Part shown: one piece after another, positions 1 through 7,583 of the stretch | How the letters are laid out: each line of letters begins with the position of its first letter | Position numbering within the stretch: position 1 is the first letter of the stretch | Assembly: GCA_023436825.1 (NCBI GenBank) | Contig: JAEZHS010000483.1 | Span: forward strand, 1 to 23,109 | Length of the DNA stretch: 23,109 bases | Direction: 5' to 3' | Source of the DNA: Pseudomonadota bacterium | GTDB taxonomy: Bacteria; Pseudomonadota; Alphaproteobacteria; Reyranellales; Reyranellaceae | Position numbers and translations under genes: made by a program | Notes under the pieces: model-generated | Seen by the model: the letters and a program-made list of their open reading frames with translations, nothing else | Told to the model about the DNA's origin: nothing | Databases searched by the model: none

Positions 1-60
1 CGGGTCTGCGGGCCCCGCCCCCGCGGGGGGCGGCCCCCCCCCCCCCCGCGTCTCAGTGAC
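1..60. repeat. Low-complexity G/C tract
   Basis: This stretch is almost pure G and C. It contains an uninterrupted run of 14 C (34-47) and a near-palindromic G/C segment at about 10-35. No coding sequence is visible. It may be a natural low-complexity tract, or a poorly resolved end of an assembled contig, because it sits at the very edge of the window. Confidence 0.6.
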
Positions 61-76
61 GAACAATCGCGAATCG

Positions 77-104
77 GCAAGGGGCGCCCGAGGACACCCC
101 TTGC
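77..104 (-). terminator. Hairpin downstream of the CsbD-like gene
   Basis: GCAAGGGG (77-84) and CCCCTTGC (97-104) form a perfect 8-bp stem with a 12-nt loop. It lies about 20 bp past the stop codon of the minus-strand CsbD-like gene, so its position suits a terminator. There is no T-run after the stem on the minus strand, so it is not a textbook intrinsic terminator. Confidence 0.4.
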
Positions 105-125
105 TGGTTGAACGAACCTTTAGCC

Positions 126-314
126 TCAGAGATCCGCGGCCTTCTTAATCGCATCCTTGGCGTTACCGACCGCCTTCTGCAGGTCGCCCTTGGTTTCCTG
201 GGCCTTGCCCTCGCCCTTGAGAGCGGGATCGTCGGTCGCCTCGCCGACGCCTTGCTTGGCCTTGCCGGCGACCTTGTTGGCCGTTCCTTTGACCTTGTCA
301 GTCGTGCTGCTCAT
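126..314 (-). CDS. CsbD-family stress protein
   Basis: This is a 62-residue, very hydrophilic, Lys/Ala/Gly-rich protein. It begins MSSTTDKVKGTANKVAGKAK and continues with the GVGEATDDPALKGEGKAQE type segment typical of the CsbD family. The family is small, predicted helical, and induced by general stress (sigma-B regulon in Bacillus); its biochemical role is unknown. The open frame extends upstream to 473, but the ATG at 314 is preceded by AGGAG at good spacing and matches the family's N-terminus, so I start there. No signal peptide or membrane segment is present. A hairpin follows the stop codon. It lies near two other stress-type genes on the opposite strand. I found no convincing GGAAC/CGTT (EcfG-type) promoter upstream. 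Confidence 0.9.
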   Translation of the reverse strand: MSSTTDKVKGTANKVAGKAKQGVGEATDDPALKGEGKAQETKGDLQKAVGNAKDAIKKAADL

Positions 315-586
315 GTCGAGCTCCTTTGCTGGATGTACGACGTCAAGCGCATCACCCCGCCTTCGGTTGCTTCGACAGGACGGTGTGCGGAGCTGCGTTA
401 CGTGAAGCACCGACGACTGACTCTGAGCGAGCAACCGATAATTCAGCCTTGTCGTTAAGGTCGTTAAGCGCATGAAGACCTTGGCCTGACCCGTCCGGTC
501 TTGCGCTGACAGGCCCAGGCGGCATCCACATGCCGGCTGGGCCTTCGCCTGACCACAAAGCGATGCCGGGCCGGCTTTCAGGCAAA

Positions 587-905
587 CTATTCCAACTGCA
601 AGGCCTCAAGGAGCTCCGAAGCCGTCAGCCGAAGCTGCCGGACGGCAAAGACCGCCGAAGAGCGGTTCGTTCGGCCCGAGCGGGCCTGAAGTCTCTCGCG
701 CGCAATGGTGGCCTCTATTGAGCCCTGCCGCTGCAAGGCCTGGATCCGCTCCGCGGAGCTGTTGGCGGCGTTGCCGAACTGAGGATCGCCGCCATCGAGG
801 GTCAATCAGCGCGCCGCGTCGTGCTTCGTCGAGGGGATGCGCCAGGAAGGCGTCGCACAGGTCGATCACTTCCAGCGAACGAGCAATGAGAGCGGGCGCG
901 TCCAT
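587..905 (-). pseudogene. Small helical protein, frameshifted
   Basis: Two adjacent minus-strand frames both look coding, with strongly G/C-biased third positions, and together would make one protein of about 105 residues. The first part, from the ATG at 905, reads MDAPALIARSLEVIDLCDAF and continues AHPLDEARRGALI. The second part, in the neighbouring frame from about 805, reads GGDPQFGNAANSSAERIQAL and ends in ASELLEALQLE with a stop at 587. The switch falls near 803-812, where a TGA in the second frame prevents its simple extension upstream. I do not recognise the family. No strong ribosome binding site precedes 905. The surrounding sequence (315-586 and 906-1150) shows no other convincing gene. 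A sequencing indel is as likely as a true mutation. Confidence 0.4.
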
Positions 906-1150
906 CGCAAGCTGGCCAAACAATTAGTGCCGGAAAGCTCCGCACCGATGAATGCGTTGCACAGCATGCCGATGGCTGGGGCGGAGACTCGAAGTTCCCG
1001 TCGGAAAAGCTGGAGCTTTAGGGAAGCACGAGCCGGCTCACCGGCGGTACGGGGTCGGTCGAGCAATTCAGCCCCTCCGCGGCACATCCAGCAACCTTTG
1101 GCCGCACGCACGTTACATCGCCGCTCAATCAACAAGCAGCGGAGGGTTCC

Positions 1151-1630
1151 GTGAGGACCATCGTCTCAATAGCCGCTTCTGCCGCCGTCGTCGTGGCGGC
1201 CTCAGTGCCGATCAAGGCCGGCTGGGCGGCAAGCGATGCCGAGTGCCAGGACATGTGGAAGAAGGCCGACGCCAACGGCGACGGCGTGCTCGCCGACAGC
1301 GAAGCGATGCGCTACGTGGCGCTGATGCATGTGGGCAACCGTACGGTGGCGACCGAGGGCCGCATCACACAGGCCGAATTCATGGATGCCTGCAAGAACG
1401 ACGTCTACGCGCCGCACAAGGCGGAGGCCGGCGCGCCGCTCAAGGGCGCCAACAGCTTCACCGAGGGCCAAGCGAAAGACCGGGCGATCGGCCATGGCGG
1501 CGTCGACAGCGTTTCCGATCTCAAGAAGGATGACGACGGGATCTGGCGCGGCAAGGCCATGCGCGAAGGCAAGCCGGTCGAGGTCGCCATCGACTACAAG
1601 GGCAACGTCGTCACCACGGCACAGCAGTAA
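1151..1630 (+). CDS. Exported EF-hand protein
   Basis: This is a 159-residue protein starting at GTG 1151, with a GGAGGG ribosome binding site just upstream. An N-terminal signal peptide (hydrophobic residues 4-20, Ala-rich, likely cleaved around residue 27) points to the periplasm. Residues 40-51 (DANGDGVLADSE) form a canonical EF-hand loop with D40, N42, D44 and E51 in calcium-ligand positions. A second, degenerate loop lies around residues 65-76 and lacks its leading Asp. The C-terminal part (about 128-159) has alternating basic/hydrophobic residues resembling a short PepSY-like strand pattern, which I only suggest. It lies 21 bp before the 17M-like gene and is probably cotranscribed with it. 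The role is likely calcium-dependent binding or signalling in the envelope; the partner is unknown. Confidence 0.8.
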   Translation: MRTIVSIAASAAVVVAASVPIKAGWAASDAECQDMWKKADANGDGVLADSEAMRYVALMHVGNRTVATEGRITQAEFMDACKNDVYAPHKAEAGAPLKGANSFTEGQAKDRAIGHGGVDSVSDLKKDDDGIWRGKAMREGKPVEVAIDYKGNVVTTAQQ

Positions 1631-1651
1631 CCCCAACCCGCAGGAGACGAC

Positions 1652-2239
1652 ATGACGACCCTATGCCGAGTCTACGACAGCTACGCTCAGGCTCGCGCCG
1701 CAGTCGAGGCGCTGGAAAAGGCGGGCTTCGCCTCCGCCGACATCAGCCTGGTGGCCAACAAGTACGTCAGCAAGGACCATGCCGACGTCGACGAGGTCTC
1801 CGATGCCGCCAAGGGCGCGGGCATCGGCGGTGCGTTAGGGGGCGGCGCGGGCCTGCTGGCGGGCCTCGGTCTCCTGGCGATTCCCGGCCTGGGCCCTGTG
1901 GTTGCGGCCGGTTGGCTCGCCTCCACGGCGGTCGGGGCTGCAGCAGGCGCCGCGACCGGCGGCGTTGTGGGAGCGCTGGTTGGTGCCGGCGTCGATCGCG
2001 AGCATGCCGAAGTCTATTCGGAGGCGGTGCGCCGTGGCGGCACGATGGTGACTGCCAAGGTGAGGGACGAGGATTCGGCTCGCGCCGAAACCATCATGGA
2101 CACCTACCGACCGATCGATCCGGCGACCCGTCGCGAGGAGTATCGCAAGACCGGATGGCAGATGTTCGACGAGGCCGCCCCACCCTACCGGCCGAGCCAG
2201 GCCGAGATCGACCGAATGCGGGCGACTTGGCCGGGCTAG
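1652..2239 (+). CDS. General stress protein 17M-like, glycine-rich
   Basis: This is a 195-residue protein with AGGAG seven bases before its ATG. The N-terminal 35 residues (CRVYDSYAQARAAVEALEKA) resemble the ferredoxin-like module of YflT/GSP17M proteins. Residues 54-118 are a long Gly/Ala-rich hydrophobic stretch (repeated GGALGGGAGLLAG-like units) that probably forms a membrane-embedded hairpin. A second short alpha/beta unit follows (about 119-150, with a VTAKV strand and SARAETIMDTY helix), then a charged, Pro-rich tail. Such proteins are induced by salt, desiccation or low temperature in many Proteobacteria; no enzymatic activity is established. It follows the EF-hand gene closely, so the pair is likely an operon. 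A strong hairpin lies 21 bp after the stop codon. Confidence 0.85.
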   Translation: MTTLCRVYDSYAQARAAVEALEKAGFASADISLVANKYVSKDHADVDEVSDAAKGAGIGGALGGGAGLLAGLGLLAIPGLGPVVAAGWLASTAVGAAAGAATGGVVGALVGAGVDREHAEVYSEAVRRGGTMVTAKVRDEDSARAETIMDTYRPIDPATRREEYRKTGWQMFDEAAPPYRPSQAEIDRMRATWPG

Positions 2240-2259
2240 TCTTATCCAGATTGAGGCCA

Positions 2260-2292
2260 CGATGTCGCCCGCCGCGTGTGCGGGCGACGTCG
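2260..2292 (+). terminator. Strong hairpin after the 17M-like gene
   Basis: GTCGCCCGC (2264-2272) pairs perfectly with GCGGGCGAC (2280-2288) around a 7-nt loop. Four outer pairs, one of them a T-G wobble, extend the stem to about 13 bp. It is 21 bp past the stop codon. The downstream bases are pyrimidine-rich but lack a clean T-run, so factor-independent termination is probable rather than certain. Confidence 0.6.
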
Positions 2293-2386
2293 ATGCCGTC
2301 CTTCTCATTGCGTCCGCCAGCCAGAATGAGACGTCGTGTTTGTAATGGCGGCCACGCGCAACCATTTCAAGATCTGACAATGTTGG

Positions 2387-2443
2387 GCTGAGATACGCGC
2401 CGCCAGCAACCCACGTTCGCGCCGCGCCGAGTCGTCGTTGAGG
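2387..2443 (+). repeat. 57-bp direct repeat, copy A (upstream of nhaA)
   Basis: This 57-bp segment matches 4191-4247 at 51 of 57 positions without gaps. It begins GCTGAGATACGCGCCGCC and contains the shared core GCCGAGTCGTCG. Weaker similarity continues past it (a shared GTTGCCCTTCCA block, near 2510 here and near 4285 in copy B). The rest of the 2293-2610 interval before nhaA holds no gene I can support. Confidence 0.85.
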
Positions 2444-2610
2444 CTCACGCGCCTAGTGGGTGGGCGCCGGCTGGTTCCCAGCTTGGCGGTCGAAAACGGT
2501 TGCCCTTCCAATGTGGCCAAGGCTAATACCTTCTTGGGTGTCCGCTGCATTGGGCGGCGAGGCAGGTTTGCGATGCGCTGGTCGGGCCGCCACGCGGAGT
2601 GTGTGCGCCC

Positions 2611-4011
2611 ATGGCCCGATACCCCAACTATCCTGCGCTGCCGCGCGCCCAACGCCTGGCCGAGCGGACCTTCGACAAGCTGGAGCGCTTCCTTCAGATA
2701 GAGGTGGTGGGCGGCATTGCGCTGCTGATGGCCGCCGCCCTCGCCCTGATCTTTGCGAACTCCCCGTTCGCCGGCAGCTACCACGACATTTGGCACATGC
2801 CGGTCACGATCGGCATCGGAGAACTCCTATTCTCGCAGTCTCTGCACTTCTGGGTAAACGACGTTCTGATGACTGTTTTCTTTCTAGCCGTCGGCATGGA
2901 AATAAGGCGTGAGATCCATGACGGTGCGCTGAGCGCGCTGAGCCAAGCTGCACTTCCTGTGGCAGCGGCTGTCGGGGGCGTCGTGGTGCCAGCCTTGATC
3001 TACCTGGTGCTGAACGGCGATACGATCCGAAGCCAGGGTTGGGCAGTACCGACGGCGACTGACATCGCCTTCGCCGTCGGCATGCTCGCCCTGCTGGGCC
3101 GTTCGATCCCCGCCAATGTCCGGGTCCTGCTATTGGCACTAGCCATCATCGACGACGTAATTGCTGTTCTGATGATTGCCTTTTTCTACTCCGGCGGCCT
3201 CGATCCCACGGGCTTCTTGGTTGTTGTCCTGGGCGTCCTGATGGTGTTGGGGTACCATCAGATCGGCATCGGGGCGGCCTATGCGTACCTGCTTCCCGGA
3301 GGGGTGGTCTGGATTGGCCTCATGATGACTGGTGCCCATCCGACCCTGGCCGGTGTCGTGCTCGGGCTGCTGACGCCCGTACGATCGATGCGGATGGCCT
3401 CGCCGCCAGCCCACGTGGCGTCTCAGGCGGTCGAAGAGCTGCAGCGGGGCAACCTACCAAAGGATGTTCATAGCCTAACTCAGCCGTTGCGTCGCCTTCG
3501 CGTGGCCCAGCGCGAGATGCTGCCGCCGGTCGTGCGGGTGCACAAGGCGCTTCACCTCTGGGTCGCCTACGCCATCATGCCTCTGTTCGCGCTGGCCAAT
3601 GCCGGCGTCAGCATGCATGGCGTAGATCTGGCCGCTGGAGGGGCGCAATTCGTTCTGCTTGGCGTTGTCCTTGCCTTGGTCATGGGTAAGCCGCTCGGCG
3701 TAATCAGTGTCTCGTGGCTAACCGTCCGCTTGGGTTGGTGCCGCCTGCCGCCAGATGTTTCCTGGGGCGGCATATGCCTGATCGGCCTGCTGGCGGGCAT
3801 TGGCTTCACCATGTCGATCTTCATCTCGATGCTGGCCTTCGCCGATCCCAATCTCTTGGGGGCTGCTAAGTTCGGCGTATTGTTGGGCTCGCTGATCGCC
3901 GCGCTAGTAGGCATTGGCTGGGGCACGGTTTACGTCTTGCGGCTGCGCGCCGCCGTACGATCGACCTCGCCGAGCGGGCGGCCTCCTGGTCGCGAAGGAA
4001 GGGAGCGGTAG
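2611..4011 (+). CDS. nhaA: Na+/H+ antiporter NhaA
   Basis: This is a 466-residue inner-membrane antiporter that exports Na+ (or Li+) in exchange for protons, giving pH and salt tolerance. The family motif [17 protein letters not shown] holds Asp151, and [11 protein letters not shown] holds Asp181-Asp182; these correspond to E. coli Asp133 and the ion-binding Asp163/Asp164. Lys360 in VMGKPLG corresponds to Lys300. [10 protein letters not shown] near the C-terminus is also diagnostic. It is longer than E. coli NhaA (388) because of a roughly 45-residue hydrophilic loop (about 260-305) between transmembrane segments and a basic C-terminal tail. ATG 2611 was preferred over GTG 2599 because the only Shine-Dalgarno-like GGAG (2596-2599) would overlap the latter. 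The gene is flanked by direct repeats and is not obviously in an operon. Confidence 0.95.
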   Translation: MARYPNYPALPRAQRLAERTFDKLERFLQIEVVGGIALLMAAALALIFANSPFAGSYHDIWHMPVTIGIGELLFSQSLHFWVNDVLMTVFFLAVGMEIRREIHDGALSALSQAALPVAAAVGGVVVPALIYLVLNGDTIRSQGWAVPTATDIAFAVGMLALLGRSIPANVRVLLLALAIIDDVIAVLMIAFFYSGGLDPTGFLVVVLGVLMVLGYHQIGIGAAYAYLLPGGVVWIGLMMTGAHPTLAGVVLGLLTPVRSMRMASPPAHVASQAVEELQRGNLPKDVHSLTQPLRRLRVAQREMLPPVVRVHKALHLWVAYAIMPLFALANAGVSMHGVDLAAGGAQFVLLGVVLALVMGKPLGVISVSWLTVRLGWCRLPPDVSWGGICLIGLLAGIGFTMSIFISMLAFADPNLLGAAKFGVLLGSLIAALVGIGWGTVYVLRLRAAVRSTSPSGRPPGREGRER

Positions 4012-4033
4012 GTGGCGAAGGGCTAGTGCCACC
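4011..4033 (+). terminator. Short hairpin at the nhaA stop codon
   Basis: GGTGGC (4011-4016) and GCCACC (4028-4033) form a 6-bp stem beginning at the last base of the nhaA stop codon. No T-run follows. Position suggests a 3' end or transcript-stabilising hairpin, but the evidence is weak. Confidence 0.25.
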
Positions 4034-4190
4034 GAGCGCCGGTGTCGGAAGAAGTCTCCCCCGCTTTGAAATGCCTCGCGACTCCGTCGGCGTCCGCGCG
4101 CTCGATGACGCTGGTCTTTTGCATCAAGTCGGCAAGCTAGGCTTTGAGGTGGATCAAACACGTGCAATGGACCCATGGCTCGAATGGCGA

Positions 4191-4247
4191 GCTGAGATAT
4201 GCGCCGCCGGCAACCCGTGTTCGCGCCGTGCCGAGTCGTCGATGAGG
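4191..4247 (+). repeat. 57-bp direct repeat, copy B (downstream of nhaA)
   Basis: This is the second copy of 2387-2443, in the same orientation, with six substitutions and no gaps. Immediately after it, GCTCCCTTGA (4257-4266) and TCAAGGGAGC (4304-4313) form a perfect 10-bp inverted repeat enclosing 37 bp. I see no gene between the nhaA stop codon and 4329; the open frames there have no family resemblance or ribosome binding site. Confidence 0.85.
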
Positions 4248-4328
4248 TAATCTGGCGCTCCCTTGAGGTTGGGTAACCCCCAGTTGCCCTTCCACATCAG
4301 CCGTCAAGGGAGCCGGCTGGCGCTTTTC

Positions 4329-4541
4329 CTACTCCGGGGTGCCGGCCGGCTTTTCACCCGACGACCTTGAGACGGCCGTTTGCCGAGGCAGCGGCATTGG
4401 CTCTTCTGCTAATGTGGCGAGCCTGTCCCACACGTCGGCTGCGATCAGCATTCCCTGCCGGGTCGCGTGATCCGAAAGTCTGTCGGCCTTTGCTCGTACC
4501 TGGGCCGCGATATTCCGATAGTCTGCTGCCAAGTTTGTCAT
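4329..4541 (-). CDS. Small hypothetical helical protein
   Basis: This is a 70-residue protein starting MTNLAADYRNIAAQVRAKAD and continuing with a second helix (IAADVWDRLATLAEE). It resembles the many short rhizobial proteins with an AEYRxxAAxCxxxA...WxxLAxxAE pattern, whose function is unknown. I start at ATG 4541 because the family-like sequence begins there; the open frame continues to 4619 without a good alternative. No clear Shine-Dalgarno precedes either start, which lowers confidence. The tail (about residues 50-70) is polar and low complexity. It stands alone beside decayed DNA. Confidence 0.5.
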   Translation of the reverse strand: MTNLAADYRNIAAQVRAKADRLSDHATRQGMLIAADVWDRLATLAEEPMPLPRQTAVSRSSGEKPAGTPE

Positions 4542-4624
4542 TGGCTTTATAAGGGCTGAAAAGGCTCCGGAACGCTGGATGGAAACTGTGACCATATGAC
4601 GGCGGACGCCTTGCGCCACCTAGC

Positions 4625-4803
4625 GTGTTTTGCGGCAGATGCGGTCCACTGCCGGACGTGCCAACACCCGCCCCGCCGCCGAAAGGGATTAAGCCGCAGC
4701 TCACACGCTTGGTTGATGAGCCGCCGACGGTCGAGGCTTGGCTGCACGAGATCAAGTACGACCGCTACCGCATATGCATGCGCGGATCGACGGCGACGAA
4801 CGA
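4625..4803 (+). pseudogene. ATP-dependent DNA ligase N-terminal remnant
   Basis: The frame from 4625 contains IKPQLTRLVDEPPTVEAWLH followed by EIKYDRYRI. This matches the start of the catalytic domain of LigD/LigC-type ATP-dependent ligases, where the motif is KxDGxR and the Lys is adenylated. Here the Gly of that motif is Arg. Directly after it the match moves to another frame: HARIDGDERGE continues the ligase pattern from 4777, so two extra bases (about 4775-4776, within TATGCATGC) break the gene. Nothing ligase-like follows beyond about 4803; the nucleotidyltransferase core, the OB domain and other LigD domains are absent. It is a short, dead relic. The family assignment rests on motif recognition alone. 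Confidence 0.65.
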
Positions 4804-4827
4804 GGCGAGCCGGAAGGCGGCCGGGAA

Positions 4828-4985
4828 GTGACCAGGAGCGCGGTCCACTTCGTCGACTTCCGTGGCGACGAATACCTGTCGGTCGTGCGCGTGTGGGGCC
4901 GGCACGATCACGTCCATCCGCGGGTGATCTGGTCGACCATGGGCGCCATCCCGGCGCCGACAAAGTCATCCTGTGGCCCACATGT
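4828..4985 (+). pseudogene. Remnant of a small conserved hypothetical gene
   Basis: From GTG 4828 the frame reads VTRSAVHFVDFRGDEYLSVV and continues RVWGRHDHVHP. This resembles the N-terminus of short rhizobial hypothetical proteins with an FxxFRGDEYxSAxRVxGxPDFxH pattern. After about 4920 the resemblance stops. The neighbouring frame (GDLVDHGRHPGADKVILWPT, about 4924-4983) may be the continuation after a one-base shift. I see no intact gene here, and from about 4985 to 5139 no recognisable coding sequence. The assignment is tentative. Confidence 0.35.
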
Positions 4986-5139
4986 CTTGCCGCTTGCCGA
5001 GCAAGTGGAAGGGCAAGCGGCTAGCGAGCCAGGCGGCGCGTGCAAGGGAATCACGAGGCCGACATCCATGCATCCTGAAATCGCGGCGCGGCGGGCGTAT
5101 GCAGGCCATCTCCTCCCTCGCGCGACAAGCGCCACCTCT

Positions 5140-5172
5140 GCCGCCCGCTCCCCACGGGGTCGGCGGCTTTTT
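5140..5172 (+). terminator. Intrinsic-type terminator
   Basis: GCCGCC (5140-5145) pairs with GGCGGC (5162-5167), with an inner TCCCC/GGGGT pairing, and five T follow directly (5168-5172). It is oriented to stop plus-strand transcripts from the decayed ligase region. It also lies just past the stop codon of the minus-strand FAD/Rieske gene, where it could act as a bidirectional hairpin. Confidence 0.65.
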
Positions 5173-5187
5173 CGTTCGAAGCGCCAC

Positions 5188-6741
5188 TCAAGCTCTCCGC
5201 TTCTCACGTATCTTCGCCTCCGCAAGCGGCGACAGGGCAGGACCATTCAGTACTGTCCCGTCGGGTGCGAACTGCGAGCCGTGGCAGGGACAATCCCAGC
5301 ACTGCTCCGTCGCGTTCCAGTTCACGTGGCAACCGAGATGCGTGCAGGCCGCCGCGTGCTGATGCAGCCTGCCTTCGAGGTCGCGGCAGACGGCGAGCTT
5401 GTGCAGGCCGTCGGTCAGCAGCCCGCCCTCACCGGGCTTGAGGTGCTCGACTGATTCGATCTCGCTGCGCAGGACATACTCGGCGAAGTTCTTGAGCGCC
5501 GTAACATTTTCACTGAGGTAGTTGGCGGTCGCTCTGAGCGGCTTGCGGGACGGTTCGTAGACGTCTTCCCACGGACTGGCACCCGAGACGATCAGGTCCC
5601 TGAGCAGCACGCCAGCCAACGCACCATGGGTCATACCCTGCCCCGAATCACCAGTGGCAATGAAGATGCGCTCGTCGTTCGGATTGCGCCCGATAAAGCC
5701 ACAGTGGTCGATGGTGTTCATCACCTGCCCCGACCAGCGGTGCGTCTCGGGACCGAGCGCAGGAACAAGCTCGCGGATCCATTGCTCGATGACCGCGAAA
5801 CGCCGCTCGCCATCATTGGCCTCGCCCGACTTGTGATCGGCTCCGCCGACTATCAGGTGGTCGTGACCCTCCGGCGCCGGCTGAAGGCGCACATAGTGGT
5901 AGGGATCGGCAAGATCCCAATACAGCGCATCGGGCAGCACGCCACGCGGCAGGGTGAAAGCCATGGCATAAGTGCGGTATGGCGCCATCTTGCTGTGGAG
6001 CTCGACCCGGTTGTTGATCGGTGTATTGGTGGCGAAGATCGCGCGGTCGGCGGTTACGACAGCCCCGTTTTCGGTGCTCACCCGCACCCCCGCCGGAAGC
6101 TCCTCAACCTTCATGACTGGACTGTCGGCAAACAGCAGGCCGCCCTTGCTCAGCACGCCTTCGACAATGGCCGAGAGATAGGCGAGCGGATGGAACGTCG
6201 CCTGACGCGGATAGCGCAACACCGGCGCCCGCTCGAAGCCGGCGAGCGGCTGGCCGTCGACACGCTCGACGAAGACACCGGCCTTGCGCGCAGCCTCGAA
6301 CTCCCCGTCGATCTTCTTGCCGGCCTCGTCAGGCGTCATGTCCTTCGCCGGGAACAGGTAACCGTCCAGTCGCCTGAAGTCGCACTGGATGCCGTGTTGC
6401 TTGACGATGGCCTCGATGCGATCGACGGCGGCGGCCTGGCTCTCCTGAAACAACCGCGCCATGTTCACACCTCGAAGATCGATCAAGGTGCTGATGCCGT
6501 CGTCGCAAATCGGGGCAAGGTGCGCCGTCGTGCGCGAAGTCATGCCGCCGACAACCCGGCCGCGATCGACGACGATCACCTTCTGGCCGGCACCAGCGAG
6601 CTCGTAAGCCGCCGACAAGCCGGCCATGCCGGAGCCCACGATCACCGTGTCAGCCTTCAGCTGGCCCTCGAGGACGGCCGCGTCCGCGAAAACGGACATC
6701 CCCATCCATAGCGACTTCGTATGCTCGCCGCTGACATTCAT
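5188..6741 (-). CDS. FAD-dependent oxidoreductase with C-terminal Rieske domain
   Basis: This is a 517-residue protein of two parts. The N-terminal DAO-type flavoprotein domain has the dinucleotide-binding motif VIVGSGMAGLSAAYELAGAG at about residues 34-53, ending in a VDRGR acidic/basic turn, and an ATGDSGQGMTHG FAD-contact segment near residue 375. The C-terminal Rieske domain carries CTHLGC (C466, H468) and CPCHGSQF (C484, H487). These are the four [2Fe-2S] ligands, and C471 and C486 are placed for the stabilising disulfide. Similar fusions are annotated as FAD-dependent oxidoreductase/Rieske proteins; their substrates are mostly unknown. ATG 6741 follows GAGGAACAG at good spacing. No signal peptide is obvious, so it is probably cytoplasmic. 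It appears monocistronic. Confidence 0.9.
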   Translation of the reverse strand: MNVSGEHTKSLWMGMSVFADAAVLEGQLKADTVIVGSGMAGLSAAYELAGAGQKVIVVDRGRVVGGMTSRTTAHLAPICDDGISTLIDLRGVNMARLFQESQAAAVDRIEAIVKQHGIQCDFRRLDGYLFPAKDMTPDEAGKKIDGEFEAARKAGVFVERVDGQPLAGFERAPVLRYPRQATFHPLAYLSAIVEGVLSKGGLLFADSPVMKVEELPAGVRVSTENGAVVTADRAIFATNTPINNRVELHSKMAPYRTYAMAFTLPRGVLPDALYWDLADPYHYVRLQPAPEGHDHLIVGGADHKSGEANDGERRFAVIEQWIRELVPALGPETHRWSGQVMNTIDHCGFIGRNPNDERIFIATGDSGQGMTHGALAGVLLRDLIVSGASPWEDVYEPSRKPLRATANYLSENVTALKNFAEYVLRSEIESVEHLKPGEGGLLTDGLHKLAVCRDLEGRLHQHAAACTHLGCHVNWNATEQCWDCPCHGSQFAPDGTVLNGPALSPLAEAKIREKRRA

Positions 6742-6840
6742 CTGTTCCTCCCTCGCGTTCGGCGGGGTAGTCGGATGAACGGCTAACGAGGCCGCCAGAG
6801 CTGCGTTGCCGGTGGAACCCGGCCATCTCGCGCTAGGCCG

Positions 6841-6990
6841 GCACCGTCATGCTTTTTTCGCTTAGGGAACTGTGCTCCAGTCCCCCGGGTGGGAAAGACG
6901 TCGCCGCCGCCGAAGTGGATCAAGCCGCCCAAGCTCTGGGAAATGGCCGATATGGTGAGGGTGCTGGGGGATTGCGAGACCGCTCAGTAG
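6841..6990 (+). pseudogene. Short coding-like fragment
   Basis: One plus-strand frame ending at the TAG 6988-6990 reads PPPKWIKPPKLWEMADMVRV then LGDCETAQ. The LWEMADMVRVL segment resembles the extreme C-terminus of some transposases (xLWExxDxVxxLE) and also short rhizobial hypothetical proteins. No ATG/GTG start with a ribosome binding site exists in this frame. I treat it as a possible relic only. Confidence 0.2.
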
Positions 6991-7005
6991 GGAGCCGAGG
7001 CCGCC

Positions 7006-7413
7006 CTATGTCGTGGGCGTATAGACGCGCCGGCAAGCCTTAAGGCGATAGGTCATGTGGAATGTGCGGGCTCCGCTGCCCGGATCGAACGTCAGGTAGA
7101 ACTCTCTGTTATTCTTGTCGATGCCGACAACTTTTCCGGAACCATCAGGATTCAACGCCCTCAAATCGACGGTGAATGAATGGTTTGGAATTGCGCTCGT
7201 ACTCTTAAAAGTGAGCGTGTTCCCCTTGATGTCGACCTGCCCACGGGCAGGGGCGGTCCATTCCGGCCCGGTACTCACCGTGCCGCCGCCGCACGACGTC
7301 GACATGCCATTCTCCAGTGCGCCAACGGCAGGCCACGACGCGTCTGCCGCGCTGGAGACATGAGGAGCGCCCGCCAGCCCGATCACAGTCGCGAGAAACA
7401 GTCCCAGCCTCAT
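7006..7413 (-). CDS. Exported hypothetical protein
   Basis: This is a 135-residue protein from ATG 7413, preceded by GGGGAGG at five bases. The open frame allows an earlier start at 7440, but the signal peptide (MRLGLFLATVIGLAGAPHVS, cleavage likely after SSAAD-type residues near 22) begins at 7413. The mature part has two cysteines, one in an STSCGGGT turn and one in LKACRRVYTP near the end, which could form a disulfide in the periplasm. Alternating polar/hydrophobic strands (VDIKGNTLTFK, FTVDLRALN, REFYLTFDPG, TFHMTYRL) suggest a small beta-sandwich. I do not recognise a named family. It is flanked by non-coding DNA on the upstream side. Confidence 0.75.
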   Translation of the reverse strand: MRLGLFLATVIGLAGAPHVSSAADASWPAVGALENGMSTSCGGGTVSTGPEWTAPARGQVDIKGNTLTFKSTSAIPNHSFTVDLRALNPDGSGKVVGIDKNNREFYLTFDPGSGARTFHMTYRLKACRRVYTPTT

Positions 7414-7583
7414 TGCCGCCTCCCCTGGTTGCAGGTCCAAGTTTTCTGGTTCTCTAGCCGTGCGTCAAGGATGGCGGCGGATTTTTCAAACTGGACCACT
7501 GCCTATCATGGGCAGCCGGAGGACAAGCCGGCGCGGCAGGTCGTGCGCCCGGTGCCGCATCCGCGTTGAGCATCGCCTCGCCT

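Noticed and set aside
1040..1150. Possible EcfG-type (GGAAC-N16-18-CGTT) promoter before the EF-hand gene
   Set aside because: The best match is GCAAC with a 15-bp spacer before CGTT near 1108; mismatch and spacing make it unreliable, although the regulon would fit the genes.
952..1533. Long plus-strand frame (193 codons) overlapping the EF-hand gene
   Set aside because: Arg/Gly-rich shadow of the real gene in another frame; the EF-hand frame has a signal peptide, a ribosome binding site and a clear motif.
5626..6711. 361-codon plus-strand frame opposite the FAD/Rieske gene
   Set aside because: Antisense shadow; the minus strand encodes an intact enzyme with cofactor motifs.
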